From: SURF-21 sp964510515
Lineage (GTDB): Bacteria > Actinomycetota > Geothermincolia > Geothermincolales > RBG-13-55-18
Direction of reading: 5' to 3'
Length of the DNA: 64,000 nt
NCBI GenBank assembly: GCA_964510515.1
Contig: CAZEAU010000006.1
Coordinates: 1 to 64,000 of the forward strand
In this document: in pieces, positions 52,406 to 61,147 of the stretch
Position numbering within the stretch: position 1 is the first letter of the stretch
How the letters are laid out: the number at the start of each line of letters is the position of its first letter
Notes under the pieces: model-generated
The model's input: only the letters and a program-made list of their open reading frames with translations
Database searches by the model: none
What the model was told of the DNA's origin: nothing
Position numbers and translations under genes: made by a program

Positions 52406-54154
52406 ATGATCGAGGGAACGATTGTTAAGGTATCCGGGCCCGTAGTAAGCGCGCAAGGCATGTCCGGCGCCAAGATGTACGATATCACCAAGGTGGGGGA
52501 ACTGGGCCTCATCGGAGAGGTGGTGCGCCTCGACGGCGACACCGCCATCGTGCAGGTCTACGAGGATACCTCGGGCCTGCGCGTGGGCGAGAAGGTGGAG
52601 TGCACCGAAGAGCCCCTGCTCATCGAGCTGGGCCCGGGCATGCTCTCCTCCATCTACGACGGCATCCAGAGGAGGCTGGTGGACATCGCGGATGACCGCG
52701 GCGACTTCGTGGTGCGCGGGGTGACCACCTACGCGCTTCTGCGCGACCGCACCTGGACCTTCGAGCCCATGGTGGACGAGGGAGACGAGGTGGCCGCGGG
52801 GGATATCGTGGGAGAGGTGCAGGAGACCGCCCACATCACCCACCGCATCATGGTGCCCCCGGGCATGTCGGGAAAGGTCGCCGAGGTGCGCGAGGGCGAC
52901 TTCAACGTGGACGACGTGGTCGTGGTCCTGGAGGGCGGCGGGGAGATCAAGCTGCATCAGACCTGGCCCGCGCGCGTTCCCCGTCCGGTGAAGAACAAGG
53001 AGAACCCCACCGTACCCTTCATCACCGGCACCCGCATCCTGGACACCTTCTTCCCCATCGCCCAGGGCGGATACAGCATCATCCCCGGGGGGTTCGGCAC
53101 CGGAAAGACGGTGACCGAGACCACCCTGGCCAAATGGGCCGATGCCGACATCGTCATCTACATCGGCTGCGGGGAGAGGGGCAACGAGATAACCGAGGTG
53201 CTGACCGAGTTCCCCAGCCTCATCGACCCCAAGACGGGCGTGCCGCTGATGCAGCGCACCATCCTGGTGGCCAACACCTCCAACATGCCGGTGGCGGCGC
53301 GCGAGGCCTCCATTTATACCGGCATCACCATGGCGGAATATTACCGCGACATGGGATACAACGTGGCGCTGATGGCCGACTCCACCTCGCGTTGGGGAGA
53401 GGCCCTGCGCGAGGTGTCCGGGCGCCTGGAGGAGATGCCGGGCGAGGAGGGATACCCCGCCTACCTGGCGACCCGCCTGGCGGACTTCTACGAGCGCTGC
53501 GGGCGCGCGGTGTGCCTGGGGGGCGACGAGCGCATGGGCTCCATCACCGCCATCGGGGCGGTCTCGCCCCCCGGCGGGGACTTCTCCGAACCCATGACAC
53601 AGAACTCCCTGCGCATCACCGGGGCCTTCTGGGCCCTGGACACCTCGCTGGCCTACCGCCGCCACTTCCCGGCCATCAGCTGGATCAAGAGCTACACCCT
53701 GTACCTGGACCAGATACAGGAGTGGTACATGAAGAACGTGGACGAGGAGTGGAGGGACCTGCGCGACAAGGCCATGAGCCTGCTGCAGAAGGAGGTCGAG
53801 CTGCAGGAGATCGTGCAGCTGGTGGGGCCGGACGCCCTGCCCGATTTCGCCAAGGCGGTGCTCGAGACCACGCGCATGCTGCGCGAGGACTACCTGCAGC
53901 AGTTCGCCTTCTCCGATACCGACGCCTTCTGCTCGCTGCGCAAGGGATACCTCATGCTCAAGGTCATCCTCACCTATTACGACTGCCTGGAGGAAGCGCT
54001 GGTGCAGGGGGTGCCGCTGCGGCAGGCCACGGAACATCCCATCAAGAACGAGATAGCGCGCATGAAGGAGATACCGTCCGAGGAGGCGGAGGAGAAGATA
54101 AGCGATCTCATAGACAGGGTCCAGCGTGAGCTCAGGTCACTGAGCGAATGGTAA
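52406..54154 (+). CDS. V-type ATPase catalytic subunit A
   Basis: The ATP-hydrolysing or -synthesising subunit. The 582-residue product has Walker A GGFGTGKTVTE with Lys234, the catalytic glutamate in CGERGNEITEVL, the bulge region VKNKENPTVPFITGTRILDTFFP (in part) and the C-terminal EEIVQLVG-like EIVQLVGPDALPD. Non-homologous region of about 80 residues (before the P-loop) separates it from F-type beta. Ribosome-binding site GGGAGAGGG. Confidence 0.96.
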   Translation: MIEGTIVKVSGPVVSAQGMSGAKMYDITKVGELGLIGEVVRLDGDTAIVQVYEDTSGLRVGEKVECTEEPLLIELGPGMLSSIYDGIQRRLVDIADDRGDFVVRGVTTYALLRDRTWTFEPMVDEGDEVAAGDIVGEVQETAHITHRIMVPPGMSGKVAEVREGDFNVDDVVVVLEGGGEIKLHQTWPARVPRPVKNKENPTVPFITGTRILDTFFPIAQGGYSIIPGGFGTGKTVTETTLAKWADADIVIYIGCGERGNEITEVLTEFPSLIDPKTGVPLMQRTILVANTSNMPVAAREASIYTGITMAEYYRDMGYNVALMADSTSRWGEALREVSGRLEEMPGEEGYPAYLATRLADFYERCGRAVCLGGDERMGSITAIGAVSPPGGDFSEPMTQNSLRITGAFWALDTSLAYRRHFPAISWIKSYTLYLDQIQEWYMKNVDEEWRDLRDKAMSLLQKEVELQEIVQLVGPDALPDFAKAVLETTRMLREDYLQQFAFSDTDAFCSLRKGYLMLKVILTYYDCLEEALVQGVPLRQATEHPIKNEIARMKEIPSEEAEEKISDLIDRVQRELRSLSEW

Positions 54155-54178
54155 GGAAGAGGAAGCGGGAGATGCAAG

Positions 54179-55600
54179 ATGTCGAACGGTAGTGCTTACC
54201 TGGCCACGACGGAGTACCGCACGGTTGGAGAGGTCGCCGGCCCCCTGCTCTTCGTGAGCAAGGTCAAGGGCGCCTCCTATAACGAGATGGTGGAGATACA
54301 CTCGGCCGACGGCGCCGTTAGGTACGGCCAGGTGATCGAGATCTCCGGCGAGCTGGCCGTGGTGCAGGTCTTCGGGCCCACGGCCGGGCTGGACGTGGAC
54401 AGGACCAACGTACGCTTCCAGGGCGAGGTGGCCAAGATGCCCTGCTCGGCGAACCTGCTGGGACGCGTCCTCAACGGCCTGGGGCAGCCCATCGACGGCG
54501 GGCCCGAGGTCTTTCCCGAGGAGGAGCGGGAGATCACCGGGTCGCCCATCAACCCCTGGAGGCGCGAGGAGCCCCGCGACTTCATCCAGACCGGGATATC
54601 GGCCATCGACGGCCTCAACACCCTGGTGCGGGGGCAGAAGCTCCCCATCTTCTCCGGCGCGGGACTCCCCGGCAACGAGCTCGCCGCGGCCATCGTCAAG
54701 AACGCCAGGATACTGGGGGGAGAGGAGTTCGCCATCGTCTTTGCGGCCATGGGGATCACGCGGCGCGAGGCCTCTTTCTTCCAGGACAGTTTCGCGCGCT
54801 CCGGCGCCCTGGAGAGGGTGGTCTTCTTCCTCAACCTGGCCGACGATCCCACGGTGGAGAGGCTGCAGACCCCGCGCTGTGCGCTGACCGTGGCCGAGTT
54901 CCTGGCCTTCGAGCATGACATGCAGGTGCTGGTGATACTCACCGACATGACCAACTATTGCGAGGCCCTGCGCGAGATCTCCACCGCGCGCGAGGAGGTG
55001 CCGGGGCGGCGCGGCTATCCCGGGTACATGTACACCGACCTCGCGGCCATCTACGAGCGGGCGGGGCGCATCAAGGGCAAGCCGGGGTCCGTGACCCAGG
55101 TGCCCATCCTGGCCATGCCGGACGACGACATCACACACCCCATCCCCGACCTCACGGGCTATATCACCGAGGGGCAGATCGTGCTCTCGCGCACCCTGCA
55201 CCGCCGGGGCATTTTCCCCTGCATCGACGTGCTGCCCTGCCTCTCGCGCCTGATGAACCTGGGCATCGGCGAGGGACGCACCAGGGGCGACCATCGCGGC
55301 GTCGCCGACCAGCTCTACGCCTACTACGCCGAGGGGGTCGACCTGCGGCGCCTGGTGGCCATCGTGGGCGAGGAGGCGCTCACGGACATGGACCGCATGG
55401 CGCTGAAGTTCGCGGATGCCTTCGAGCAGAACTACCTCGATCAGAAGGACGAGAACCGCGAGCTCGACCAGACCATGGAGCTGGGCTGGAAGCTGATAAG
55501 CATGATGCCCAAGGATTCGATCAAGCGCATCAAGCTGGAGTACGTGGACGAGAACTACAACCCGGATATGGCCGAGGAGTTCATCGAGGCGGAGAGCTGA
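54179..55600 (+). CDS. V-type ATPase subunit B
   Basis: The non-catalytic subunit that alternates with A in the head. The 473-residue product begins EYRTVGEVAGPLLFV and has LGRVLNGLGQPIDGGPEVFPEE, GLPGNELAAAIVKNA at the place of a degenerate P-loop (no lysine), FAAMGITRREASFFQ and SRLMNLGIGEGRTRGDH. 25 bases after subunit A. Confidence 0.96.
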   Translation: MSNGSAYLATTEYRTVGEVAGPLLFVSKVKGASYNEMVEIHSADGAVRYGQVIEISGELAVVQVFGPTAGLDVDRTNVRFQGEVAKMPCSANLLGRVLNGLGQPIDGGPEVFPEEEREITGSPINPWRREEPRDFIQTGISAIDGLNTLVRGQKLPIFSGAGLPGNELAAAIVKNARILGGEEFAIVFAAMGITRREASFFQDSFARSGALERVVFFLNLADDPTVERLQTPRCALTVAEFLAFEHDMQVLVILTDMTNYCEALREISTAREEVPGRRGYPGYMYTDLAAIYERAGRIKGKPGSVTQVPILAMPDDDITHPIPDLTGYITEGQIVLSRTLHRRGIFPCIDVLPCLSRLMNLGIGEGRTRGDHRGVADQLYAYYAEGVDLRRLVAIVGEEALTDMDRMALKFADAFEQNYLDQKDENRELDQTMELGWKLISMMPKDSIKRIKLEYVDENYNPDMAEEFIEAES

Positions 55601-55631
55601 TCCGCGGCGGCGGAGCAGGAGAAGAGGGAAC

Positions 55632-56294
55632 ATGGAACAAGTCCATCCCACGCGGAGCGAGCTGCTCAAGCGCAAGGCTAATCGCGCTCTCGCCGATCAG
55701 GGCATGAACCTCCTGAAACGCAAGCGGGACGCCCTGCTGGCGGAGTTCATGCCCATCATCGACGAGACCATGCGCCTGTCGCTGCGCCTGGAGCGGGTCA
55801 CCGCCGATGCCCAGTTCGACCTGGCCATGGCCAAGGCCAAGGACGGCGGGCCCACGGTGCGCTCGGCCTCTTATGCGGCCATGGGCGACATCATGGTGGA
55901 CATCACCGGAACCCACGTCATGGGCGTGCCCATCCCCGTGATCCGCAAGGGACAGAGCAGTCTGCGCAACGCCCTCAAACGGGGTTACGGCATCACCGGC
56001 GTCTCCAGCCGGGTGGACGCCGCGGCGGAGAAGTTCGAGGAGATCATCGACGTCATCATCGAGTCCGCGGACATCGAGACGCGCCTGCGGCGCCTGGGAG
56101 AGGAGCTGCGCAAGACCAACCGTCGCGTGAACGCGCTGGAGAACATCGTCATCCCCGATTACGACGAGCAGATCAAGTTCATCCAGATGAGCCTGGAGGA
56201 GCGCGCGCGCGAGGACATATTCCGGCTCAAGAAGGTCAAGAAGGCCCTGGAGCGCAAGGAGGAGGCCCGCCTGCGGAGGCTCCAGGCCATCTGA
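55632..56294 (+). CDS. V-type ATPase subunit D
   Basis: The 220-residue central shaft that turns inside the A3B3 head. Two long helices at either end, PTRSELLKRKANRALADQGMNLLKRKRDALL (begins PTRSELLKRK) and GEELRKTNRRVNALENIVIP, are the family signature. Last gene of the operon; a short inverted-repeat element follows directly. Confidence 0.94.
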   Translation: MEQVHPTRSELLKRKANRALADQGMNLLKRKRDALLAEFMPIIDETMRLSLRLERVTADAQFDLAMAKAKDGGPTVRSASYAAMGDIMVDITGTHVMGVPIPVIRKGQSSLRNALKRGYGITGVSSRVDAAAEKFEEIIDVIIESADIETRLRRLGEELRKTNRRVNALENIVIPDYDEQIKFIQMSLEERAREDIFRLKKVKKALERKEEARLRRLQAI

Positions 56295-56300
56295 CCCGGA

Positions 56301-56387
56301 TGGGGTCAGGTCTTGTTCTTTGCCTGCTTCGCTATCTTCCCAGTTCGCACCCGGGCTTTTGCCTCAAGCTTGCAAGACCTGGCCCCA
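56301..56387. repeat. 87-bp inverted-repeat element (REP/MITE-like)
   Basis: TGGGGTCAGGTCTTG at 56301-56315 is repeated inverted, 14 of 15 bases, as CAAGACCTGGCCCCA at 56373-56387. The 57 bases between are not coding. Ends of the form GGGGTCAGGTCTTG are ones I remember from repeats mobilised by Y1 (REP-associated) transposases. Sits just past the V-ATPase operon and could also fold into a hairpin that ends transcription. The phrase GGTCTTGTTCTTTGC from its left end recurs at 12654-12668. Confidence 0.6.
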
Positions 56388-56485
56388 CGCTGCCTCACGC
56401 GCCCTTCCCGGCGCCGGACCCGGGCAAGAGAAAACGGATATAACGGGGAGGGCGGCGGGCACCGCCAGGTGGTATCATTTCCGGT

Positions 56486-57772
56486 ATGGATAAGAGCAAG
56501 TTCGTCATCACGGGGGGGAATCGCCTGCGGGGGGAAGTGCGGGTGGGCGGGGCCAAGAACTCCGTGCTCAAGCTGATGGCAGCCAGCCTGCTCACCCCCG
56601 AGGAGTGCATCATAGGCAATGTCCCCCGCATCACCGACGTGGAGACGATGGTCGAGGTGCTGCGGCGCCTGGGAGCCGAGGTGGAGTGGGAGGGGGAGGG
56701 GCTCAAGGTTTGTTCCGGGCACTTCTCGTCCCGCAAGGCTCCCTATCAGCTGGTGAGGCGCATGCGGGCGTCCATCATCGTGCTCGGGCCGCTCGTCGCC
56801 CGCTGGGGAGAGGCATCCGTCGCCATCCCCGGGGGGTGCAATATCGGCTCGCGCAAGATCGACATGCATCTCAAGGGGCTGGCGGAACTGGGGGCGGAGA
56901 TAAGCAGCGAACACGGCTACGTGCATGCGCGTGCTCCGCGCCTCAAGGGGGCGCACATCATCCTCGATTTCCCCAGCGTGGGAGCGACGGAGAACCTGAT
57001 CATGGCCGCGGTGGGGGCCGAGGGGCGCACGGTGATAGAGAACGCGGCCCGCGAGCCGGAGATACAGGACCTGGCGGCTTTCCTCTCGGCCATGGGGGCG
57101 GAGATCGAGGGAGCGGGAACGGCGGTCATAGAGGTGACCGGGGGGGCGGGGCTCAAGGGGGCGGAGCACGAGGCGATCGGAGACCGCATAGAGGCCGGGA
57201 CCCTGGCCGTGGCGGCGGCTCTGACCGGCGGAGAGGTGGAGATAACCGGCATAGACCCGGCCTGCCTGGGCCTGCCCCTGGAAAAGCTGCGCGAGGCGGG
57301 GGTTGAGGTCGAGGGGGCGGAGGGCCGGCTGCGGGTGAGGGGAAGCGGGGAATACAGGCCGGTGGATCTGGCCACCCTGCCCTTCCCCGGCTTTCCCACG
57401 GACCTGCAGCCGCAGATGATGGTGCTCCTGAGCCTGGCCTCCGGCACCAGCGTGATCACAGAAAACGTCTTCGAGAGCCGCTTCATGTTCGTGGACGAAC
57501 TCAACCGCATGGGATGCGACATAGGTATCGAGGGTCATCACGCCATCGTGAGGGGCGTGGGCGCGCTGAGCGGCGCCGAGGTCTGCGCCCCCGACCTGCG
57601 TGCCGGCGCCGCCCTGGTGCTGGCCGGGCTGGTGGCGGAGGGGGAAACCCACCTCCTGGACGTGTATCACGTGGACAGGGGGTACGAGAACCTCGAGGAG
57701 AAGCTGTCCCGGCTGGGCGCGCGGATCTCCCGCGTCCCCCTGGAGGAAGAATACCCGGGCGGGCTCGCGTGA
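56486..57772 (+). CDS. murA: UDP-N-acetylglucosamine 1-carboxyvinyltransferase
   Basis: First committed step of peptidoglycan synthesis: adds enolpyruvate to UDP-GlcNAc. The 428-residue product has GGNRLRGEVRVGGAKNSVLKLMAASLL (in part), the active-site cysteine Cys118 in PGGCNIGSRKIDMHL (the residue attacked by fosfomycin), and the LPFPGFPTDLQPQM and FVDELNRMG motifs. Length is standard. Followed by about 270 bases of GC-rich spacer before the protease, in which I see no gene. Confidence 0.96.
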   Translation: MDKSKFVITGGNRLRGEVRVGGAKNSVLKLMAASLLTPEECIIGNVPRITDVETMVEVLRRLGAEVEWEGEGLKVCSGHFSSRKAPYQLVRRMRASIIVLGPLVARWGEASVAIPGGCNIGSRKIDMHLKGLAELGAEISSEHGYVHARAPRLKGAHIILDFPSVGATENLIMAAVGAEGRTVIENAAREPEIQDLAAFLSAMGAEIEGAGTAVIEVTGGAGLKGAEHEAIGDRIEAGTLAVAAALTGGEVEITGIDPACLGLPLEKLREAGVEVEGAEGRLRVRGSGEYRPVDLATLPFPGFPTDLQPQMMVLLSLASGTSVITENVFESRFMFVDELNRMGCDIGIEGHHAIVRGVGALSGAEVCAPDLRAGAALVLAGLVAEGETHLLDVYHVDRGYENLEEKLSRLGARISRVPLEEEYPGGLA

Positions 57773-58044
57773 CGCTTCTCGGCCCGGCCGTCCCGGCGGA
57801 AAGGTGCCCGGGGCGGCGACTCCCGCTGCCGCGTCTCGGGTGGGATGCGGCGCCCCTCCCCGGGGGGCGCGTACGGCCGCCGCGACAACTGCCGTGATGG
57901 TCGTGGTGCGCACGCGCCACAACAGGCATAATACTTATTCAGGTCGAATGGGGCCCGGGCCCGCGTGCGGGCGAGGACGGGCCCAGCCGGGTCCGGCGGG
58001 CGCATGGCGCCCACCCCGCAGGCGAGGATGAGCGAGGAGAGGCG

Positions 58045-60858
58045 ATGACGGCAAAGGTCTTGCGCGGCGCGCTGGCGGCCATCCTGGCCGCGTTTCTCTG
58101 CCTGGGAATGGCGCCGGGAGCCGCGTCCGCCCCTCCCCCCGCGGGCGGAGGCGGGGCGGCCGCAGCCGGCGAGTCTCTCGCGCTGCGCCTGACCCCGGAG
58201 AATTACGCCCGCGGCGGATACGTGCCGGGCGAGGTGGTGGTGATGCTGGAGGATCCCTCCCCCTACGGGCTTGCGCGACTGCTCTCGGAGTTCTCCGCGC
58301 TGCTCGCCGCGGACGCGGTCGCGGCCCTGCAGGTCATGGCCGCGAGGCCGCAGAGGGCGGCGGTTAAACTGTGCCTGCGCCCGGGAACGGGCGAGCTGGA
58401 GGCCGCCCGTGCGCTCATGGCCTCGCCACTGGTCAGGGCGGCCGAGCCCAACATCATCTTCCGCGCCGCCGATACCTGGCCCGACGATCCCTACTTCCCG
58501 CAGCAGTGGGGACTCAACGGGACCTGGGGCGTGGGGGCGGGATCGGCGTGGGACCTGCAGAGGGGCTCCTCGAGCCTGACCCTGGCGGTCGTCGATACCG
58601 GCGTGGACTACGGGCACGAGGATCTGCTGGAGCGATGCACGCAGGGCTGGGACTATCACAACAACGACCCCGACCCCATGGACGATAACGGCCACGGGAC
58701 CATGGTCGCCGGCATAGCCTGCGCCGGCAGCGACAACAACAAGGGGGTCGCGGGCCTGGACTGGCGGGCACGCATCATGCCCCTCAAGGCCCTGGGCGCG
58801 GACGGCGAGGGCGACCTGGAAGGCGTGGTCAATTCCATCTACCATGCCGCCGCCGGCGGGGCCGACGTGATCAACCTCAGCCTGACCTCCACCTCGTACT
58901 CCCAGGAACTGGCCTACGCGGTCGAGTACGCGCGCTCCGCGGGGTGCGTGCTGGCGGCGGCGGTGGGGAACGAGGGCGATACGACCGTGAACTACCCTGC
59001 CGGGGTCGACGGCGTCATCGGGGTCGCCTCCGTGGGGCCGGAGGGCAGGCGCTCGTGGTTCTCCAACCGCGGTCCCGCGGTGGACCTCGCCGCTCCGGGC
59101 GAGACGATATGGGGGCCGCTCCCCGGCAACCGCTACGCCTCGGGCTCGGGGACCTCGGAGGCCACCCCCTTCGTCTCCGCGGCGGCGTTGCTGGTGCTGG
59201 CGGAATATCCCGGCTCCTCCCCGGACGAGGTGTGGCGCAGGCTGAAGGACAGCGCCCGCGACCTGGGCGCCCCGGGATACGATGAGGAATACGGCTGGGG
59301 TCTCCTGGACGCGGACGGGGCCCTGAGGGTGCCGCTGGTGACGGTGACCTCCCCGCAGGACTTCTCCTACCCCGCTTCCGGCAGGGTCAGCGCCTCCGCC
59401 TCCAGCGCAAACACTACCATCGACCACATGGAGCTGCACCTGGACGGCGAGCTCCTGGATTCTTACACCCACCCGCAGCCCGGGGGCAGCCTGAGCCACG
59501 AGTTCACCGCCTGGGACCTCGGCCGGCTCGCGCAGGGCACGCATACCCTCAGCGTGAAGGCCATCGGCCCCGGCGGCCGCGAGGGCGAGCAGGCGGTGAC
59601 CGTTTACCGCAACGACAGCCAGCCGCGCCCCGCCCGGGACTGGTACCTGGCCGAGGGCACCACCGCCTGGGGGTTCGAGACCTGGGTACTGGTGCAGAAC
59701 CCCAACCCGGCCCCCACCTCGCTGCAGCTGACCTTCATGAGACCGGACGGCACCACCCAGGTGCATTCCTTCGCCGTGCGCGGCAACTCCAGGCTCACCG
59801 TGGCGGTGAATTCGCTCGTGCCCGCGAGCGACGTCTCCACCCACGTCCACGCCGACCTGCCGGTGGTGGTGGAGAGGTCCATGTACTGGGGGGGGAGGAG
59901 GGGAGGGCACGCCGCCGTGGGCTCCAACGCTCCCGCCCGGGACTGGTACCTGGCCGAGGGCACCACCGCCTGGGGGTTCGAGACCTGGGTGCTGGTGCAG
60001 AACCCCGGCGATGTCCCCGCCGCCGTGCAGGCGACCTTCATGAAGCCGGGGGGCGCGGCCGTCACCCGCGACTTCTCCCTGCCCGCCCGCTCGCGCCTCA
60101 CCCTTTCCCTGAACGAACTCATGCCCGCGAGCGACCTCTCCACCCACGTCCACGCCGACCAGCCGGTGGTGGTGGAGAGGGCGGTGTACTGGGGGGGGAG
60201 GGACGGCGGCCATGCCGTCCTGGGGTTGACCGAGAGCTGCGCCACCTGGTACCTGGCCGAGGGCACCACCGCCTGGGGGTTCGAGACCTGGGTGCTGGTG
60301 CAGAATCCCAACCCCGTGCCGGCCGGCGTGAACTTCGTGTTCATGAAGCCGGGCGGGGGCCAGGTGCGGGCGGCGCGGACGGTGGGCGCCTTCTCCCGCC
60401 TCACTCTCAACGTGGCCGAGGTGGCGCCGGGCAGCGACGTCTCCGCTTTCGTGCGCGCCTATCCGCCGGTGATCGTGGAGCGGGCCATGTACTGGCCGGG
60501 CGGGGGGCGGGCGCGCGCCGAGGGACATTGCAGCACCGGCGCCATGACCGCGGCGCGCAACTGGTACCTGGCCGAGGGCACCACCGCCTGGGGTTTCGAC
60601 GAGTACGTGCTGCTGGCGAACCCCACCGCGCGCACCGCGCGCGCCACGCTGCGCTTCATGCGCAGCGACGGCAGCACCCTCACGCATGAATTGCGCCTGG
60701 GCGCGGGCGAGCGCATCACCGTCCACGCCAACGAGGTCGATCCCTCCCGCGATGCCTCGGTGCAGGTCGCCTCGGACATACCGCTGGTGGTGGAGCGCTC
60801 CATGTACTGGGCGCAGCGGGAGGGCGGCAGCAACGCCCTGGGGGTGATGCGGCCGTGA
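58045..60858 (+). CDS. secreted subtilisin-like serine protease (S8) with four C-terminal repeats
   Basis: A 937-residue exported protease. A signal peptide (about residues 1-29, ending GAASA) is followed by a fervidolysin-like propeptide (YVPGEVVVMLEDP) and the S8 domain with catalytic Asp184 (VVDTGVDYGHED), His217 (NGHGTMVAGIA) and Ser371 (SGTSEATPFVSAA). An immunoglobulin-like spacer (about 430-530) leads to four units of 98-105 residues starting at residues 533, 634, 735 and 840, each opening with WYLAEGTTAWGFETWVLVQ or close to it and containing VVVERSMYW. The units may bind the cell surface or a polymer. ATG 58045 is preceded by GAGGAGAGG. Confidence 0.93.
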   Translation: MTAKVLRGALAAILAAFLCLGMAPGAASAPPPAGGGGAAAAGESLALRLTPENYARGGYVPGEVVVMLEDPSPYGLARLLSEFSALLAADAVAALQVMAARPQRAAVKLCLRPGTGELEAARALMASPLVRAAEPNIIFRAADTWPDDPYFPQQWGLNGTWGVGAGSAWDLQRGSSSLTLAVVDTGVDYGHEDLLERCTQGWDYHNNDPDPMDDNGHGTMVAGIACAGSDNNKGVAGLDWRARIMPLKALGADGEGDLEGVVNSIYHAAAGGADVINLSLTSTSYSQELAYAVEYARSAGCVLAAAVGNEGDTTVNYPAGVDGVIGVASVGPEGRRSWFSNRGPAVDLAAPGETIWGPLPGNRYASGSGTSEATPFVSAAALLVLAEYPGSSPDEVWRRLKDSARDLGAPGYDEEYGWGLLDADGALRVPLVTVTSPQDFSYPASGRVSASASSANTTIDHMELHLDGELLDSYTHPQPGGSLSHEFTAWDLGRLAQGTHTLSVKAIGPGGREGEQAVTVYRNDSQPRPARDWYLAEGTTAWGFETWVLVQNPNPAPTSLQLTFMRPDGTTQVHSFAVRGNSRLTVAVNSLVPASDVSTHVHADLPVVVERSMYWGGRRGGHAAVGSNAPARDWYLAEGTTAWGFETWVLVQNPGDVPAAVQATFMKPGGAAVTRDFSLPARSRLTLSLNELMPASDLSTHVHADQPVVVERAVYWGGRDGGHAVLGLTESCATWYLAEGTTAWGFETWVLVQNPNPVPAGVNFVFMKPGGGQVRAARTVGAFSRLTLNVAEVAPGSDVSAFVRAYPPVIVERAMYWPGGGRARAEGHCSTGAMTAARNWYLAEGTTAWGFDEYVLLANPTARTARATLRFMRSDGSTLTHELRLGAGERITVHANEVDPSRDASVQVASDIPLVVERSMYWAQREGGSNALGVMRP
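59641..60855 (+). repeat. four tandem DNA repeats of about 303-315 bp inside the protease gene
   Basis: Units begin at 59641, 59944, 60247 and 60562. The opening ~60 bases (TGGTACCTGGCCGAGGGCAC and onward) are nearly identical in all four; the rest has diverged. They encode the WYLAEGTT domains. Confidence 0.9.
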
Positions 60859-61005
60859 GCGGGAAGGAAAGACGCCGCGCGCCGGTGAATAATATGGCGT
60901 ACGGGCGCGTCCGGCAGGGTGGCGCGCCGTCAAACGCGCCGAGGTCGAGCGCGGCGAGCCCGCGGGCGGCAGGAGGGCGAGACTGGACAGTTGCTTGCTC
61001 CGATG

Positions 61006-61034
61006 TTACAAATATGTTACCAAGGTGTTAGAAT
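61006..61034 (+). promoter_or_regulatory. promoter of the giant repeat protein, with direct-repeat operator
   Basis: TTACAA (61006-61011) and TAGAAT (61029-61034) are 17 bases apart, and a TG one base before the -10 makes it an extended -10. ATGTTAC occurs twice, at 61003-61009 and 61014-61020, one helical turn (11 bases) apart over the -35, an arrangement typical for a regulator site. The rest of the 289-bp gap to the protease (60859-61147) holds no gene. Confidence 0.6.
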
Positions 61035-61147
61035 GGTGCAAAAAGCAATGCAGGGGGGTTTACAGAGCGGGTTCTTTTGTCGTTTATTGATGGAGTCAGG
61101 GTATTGGCGCAATATCCATTGGCTGAAGGTTTGAAGCGAGGAACAGG

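Noticed and set aside
59641..60855. CRISPR-like direct repeats
   Set aside because: The repeats are 300 bp apart, in frame, and encode protein domains; no short unique spacers exist.
57667..60933. Antisense reading frame of about 1090 codons opposite the protease
   Set aside because: The plus strand encodes an intact S8 protease with full catalytic triad; the antisense product shows only the mirrored DNA repeats.
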